Part shown: one piece after another, positions 4,935-5,418 of the stretch
How positions within the stretch are numbered: the first letter of the stretch is position 1
Layout: every line of letters begins with the position of its first letter
Assembly: GCA_026982175.1 (NCBI GenBank)
Contig: JALSHP010000045.1
Location: forward strand, 1 to 5,418
Source of the DNA: Campylobacteraceae bacterium
GTDB lineage: Bacteria; Campylobacterota; Campylobacteria; Campylobacterales; Sulfurovaceae
DNA length: 5,418 nucleotides
Direction: 5' to 3'
Translations under genes and position numbers: made by a program
The notes under the pieces: model-generated
What the model was told of the DNA's origin: nothing
Databases searched by the model: none
The model's input: the letters and a program-made list of their open reading frames with translations, nothing else

Positions 4935-4945
4935 TAGTTAAGTAT
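4930..4945 (+). promoter_or_regulatory. Probable TetR autoregulatory operator
   Basis: ATACTTA-GT-TAAGTAT is a perfect inverted repeat with 7-bp arms that overlaps the -10 box and the expected start of transcription. TetR-family proteins commonly bind such palindromes to repress their own gene. In copy 1 the same site (3886-3901) has TAAATAT as right arm, one mismatch. Confidence 0.6.
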
Positions 4946-4954
4946 TTAAACAAT

Positions 4955-4959
4955 AGGAG
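4955..4959 (+). promoter_or_regulatory. Ribosome binding site of the TetR gene
   Basis: AGGAG with 9 nt to the ATG at 4969. In copy 1 the equivalent is AGGA-A, one base weaker. Confidence 0.7.
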
Positions 4960-4968
4960 TTATTTTTT

Positions 4969-5418
4969 ATGAAAATATCACAATCAGCCAAAGAGAAGAC
5001 CAAAGCCAAAATTTTAAAAGAGGCTGTTAATCTGATTATTGAAAAAGGGTTTAAAAATGCCTCAATGAGAGAGATGGCAAAAAATGCAGGGGTGAGTACT
5101 CCTACTATCTATAACTACTTTCCTACTAAAGAGAAGATTTTGTTTGCTTATGTGGAGCAGAAACACAAAGAGACAGCTCAAATACTTCAAGAGATTGAGG
5201 ATTTTCACACCTATACCTTGCGTGAACAACTACAAACCCTCATTGAAACAGAGTTGGAGCTTTACCTTGAAGACCGAGAGTTTGTGATGCAAATCTCTGA
5301 TATGGTTTTTCAATCTGGTGGCTTAAAACTGGACACACTCTATGGAAACAATGAAGTTTTTACTGAAATGGTGGCAGATATGTTGAGCATTGCCATTGAA
5401 GCCGAAGAGATTCCTAAA
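4969..5418 (+). CDS. TetR-family transcriptional regulator, partial
   Basis: The reading frame is open for 150 codons to the right edge, so the last 40-60 residues of a typical ~190-210-residue protein are missing. The N-terminal TetR DNA-binding domain is clear. Helix 1 is TKAKILKEAVNLIIEKGF (11-28) and the helix-turn-helix is SMREMAKNAGVSTPTIYNYF (32-51), followed by PTKEKILFAYVEQ. The remainder (about 66-150) is helical and probably forms the ligand-binding and dimer domain, as in regulators of efflux or stress genes. The ligand and target are unknown. It starts with ATG and a good AGGAG, under a near-consensus promoter with a palindromic operator, so autorepression is likely. The divergent neighbour is the truncated nuclease gene, which seems to be an intruder. 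The original neighbour on that side was probably the CAP gene, transcribed divergently. Confidence 0.9.
   Translation, partial: MKISQSAKEKTKAKILKEAVNLIIEKGFKNASMREMAKNAGVSTPTIYNYFPTKEKILFAYVEQKHKETAQILQEIEDFHTYTLREQLQTLIETELELYLEDREFVMQISDMVFQSGGLKLDTLYGNNEVFTEMVADMLSIAIEAEEIPK

Larger units (their letters stand above)
4880..4976 (+). repeat. Direct repeat copy 2: intact tetR promoter/leader
   Basis: The full-length 97-nt copy carries the working promoter, operator, ribosome binding site and first codons of the TetR gene. Copy 1 at 3870-3930 is the same sequence minus 34 nt and 2 nt, with two base changes. The nuclease gene's ATG is 10 nt from its left edge. The two copies bracket 4880-3930, about 950 bp of opposite-strand DNA. 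Confidence 0.85.

Noticed and set aside
3870..4976. Insertion sequence or toxin-antitoxin module
   Set aside because: No transposase, no terminal inverted repeats at the segment ends, and no antitoxin-like gene; the flanking repeats are direct copies of the tetR leader.
1..5418. CRISPR arrays, tRNA or rRNA genes, replication origin
   Set aside because: No regularly spaced repeats, no tRNA-like cloverleaf or CCA ends, and no DnaA-box cluster or iterons were seen on reading both strands.

Overview
The window reads as chromosomal DNA of a low-GC, AT-skewed proteobacterium, most likely a member of Campylobacterota (Sulfurospirillum/Arcobacter/Sulfurimonas-like). This is an inference from the AT-rich codon use, short AT-rich spacers with clear TATAAT-type -10 boxes but often no recognisable -35, and the style of the truncated globin. 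No rRNA, tRNA, CRISPR array or transposase is visible.

Layout. Positions 1-3760 are read leftwards. In transcription order they are: a secreted or membrane-anchored CAP-domain protein (3760-2531) followed 15 nt later by a SpoU-family RNA methyltransferase (2515-1739); a group II truncated hemoglobin (1491-1051) with its own long, structured promoter/leader region; and two adjacent zinc-ribbon/DUF4178 proteins (852-244 and 241 to beyond the left edge) only 2 nt apart. The rightmost gene, a TetR-family regulator (4969 to beyond 5418), is read rightwards from a near-consensus sigma70 promoter with a palindromic, probably autoregulatory operator over its -10 box.

The most unusual part is 3870-4976. 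The promoter/leader/start-codon region of the TetR gene is present twice in direct orientation (3870-3930 and 4880-4976). Allowing one 34-nt gap and one 2-nt gap, the copies differ by only two substitutions. Between them lies about 950 bp on the opposite strand: a YhcG-like PDDEXK nuclease gene (DUF1016) that has lost its N-terminal codons right at one repeat edge, and the first ~19 codons of a second gene that overlaps the nuclease stop codon (TCATGA) and is cut at the other repeat edge. This looks like a fragment of an accessory nuclease operon lodged in the regulator's leader, with the leader duplicated. Copy 1 has lost the -35 region through what looks like deletion between short direct repeats, and its operator palindrome has one mismatch.

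Other points worth a second look are two inverted Fur-like half-sites at the globin promoter, a pair of mutually exclusive inverted repeats between the globin and DUF4178 genes, and a perfect 16-bp palindrome in the CAP-gene leader. I see no complete new multi-gene system; the nuclease fragment and its flanking repeats are the best candidate for something undescribed.
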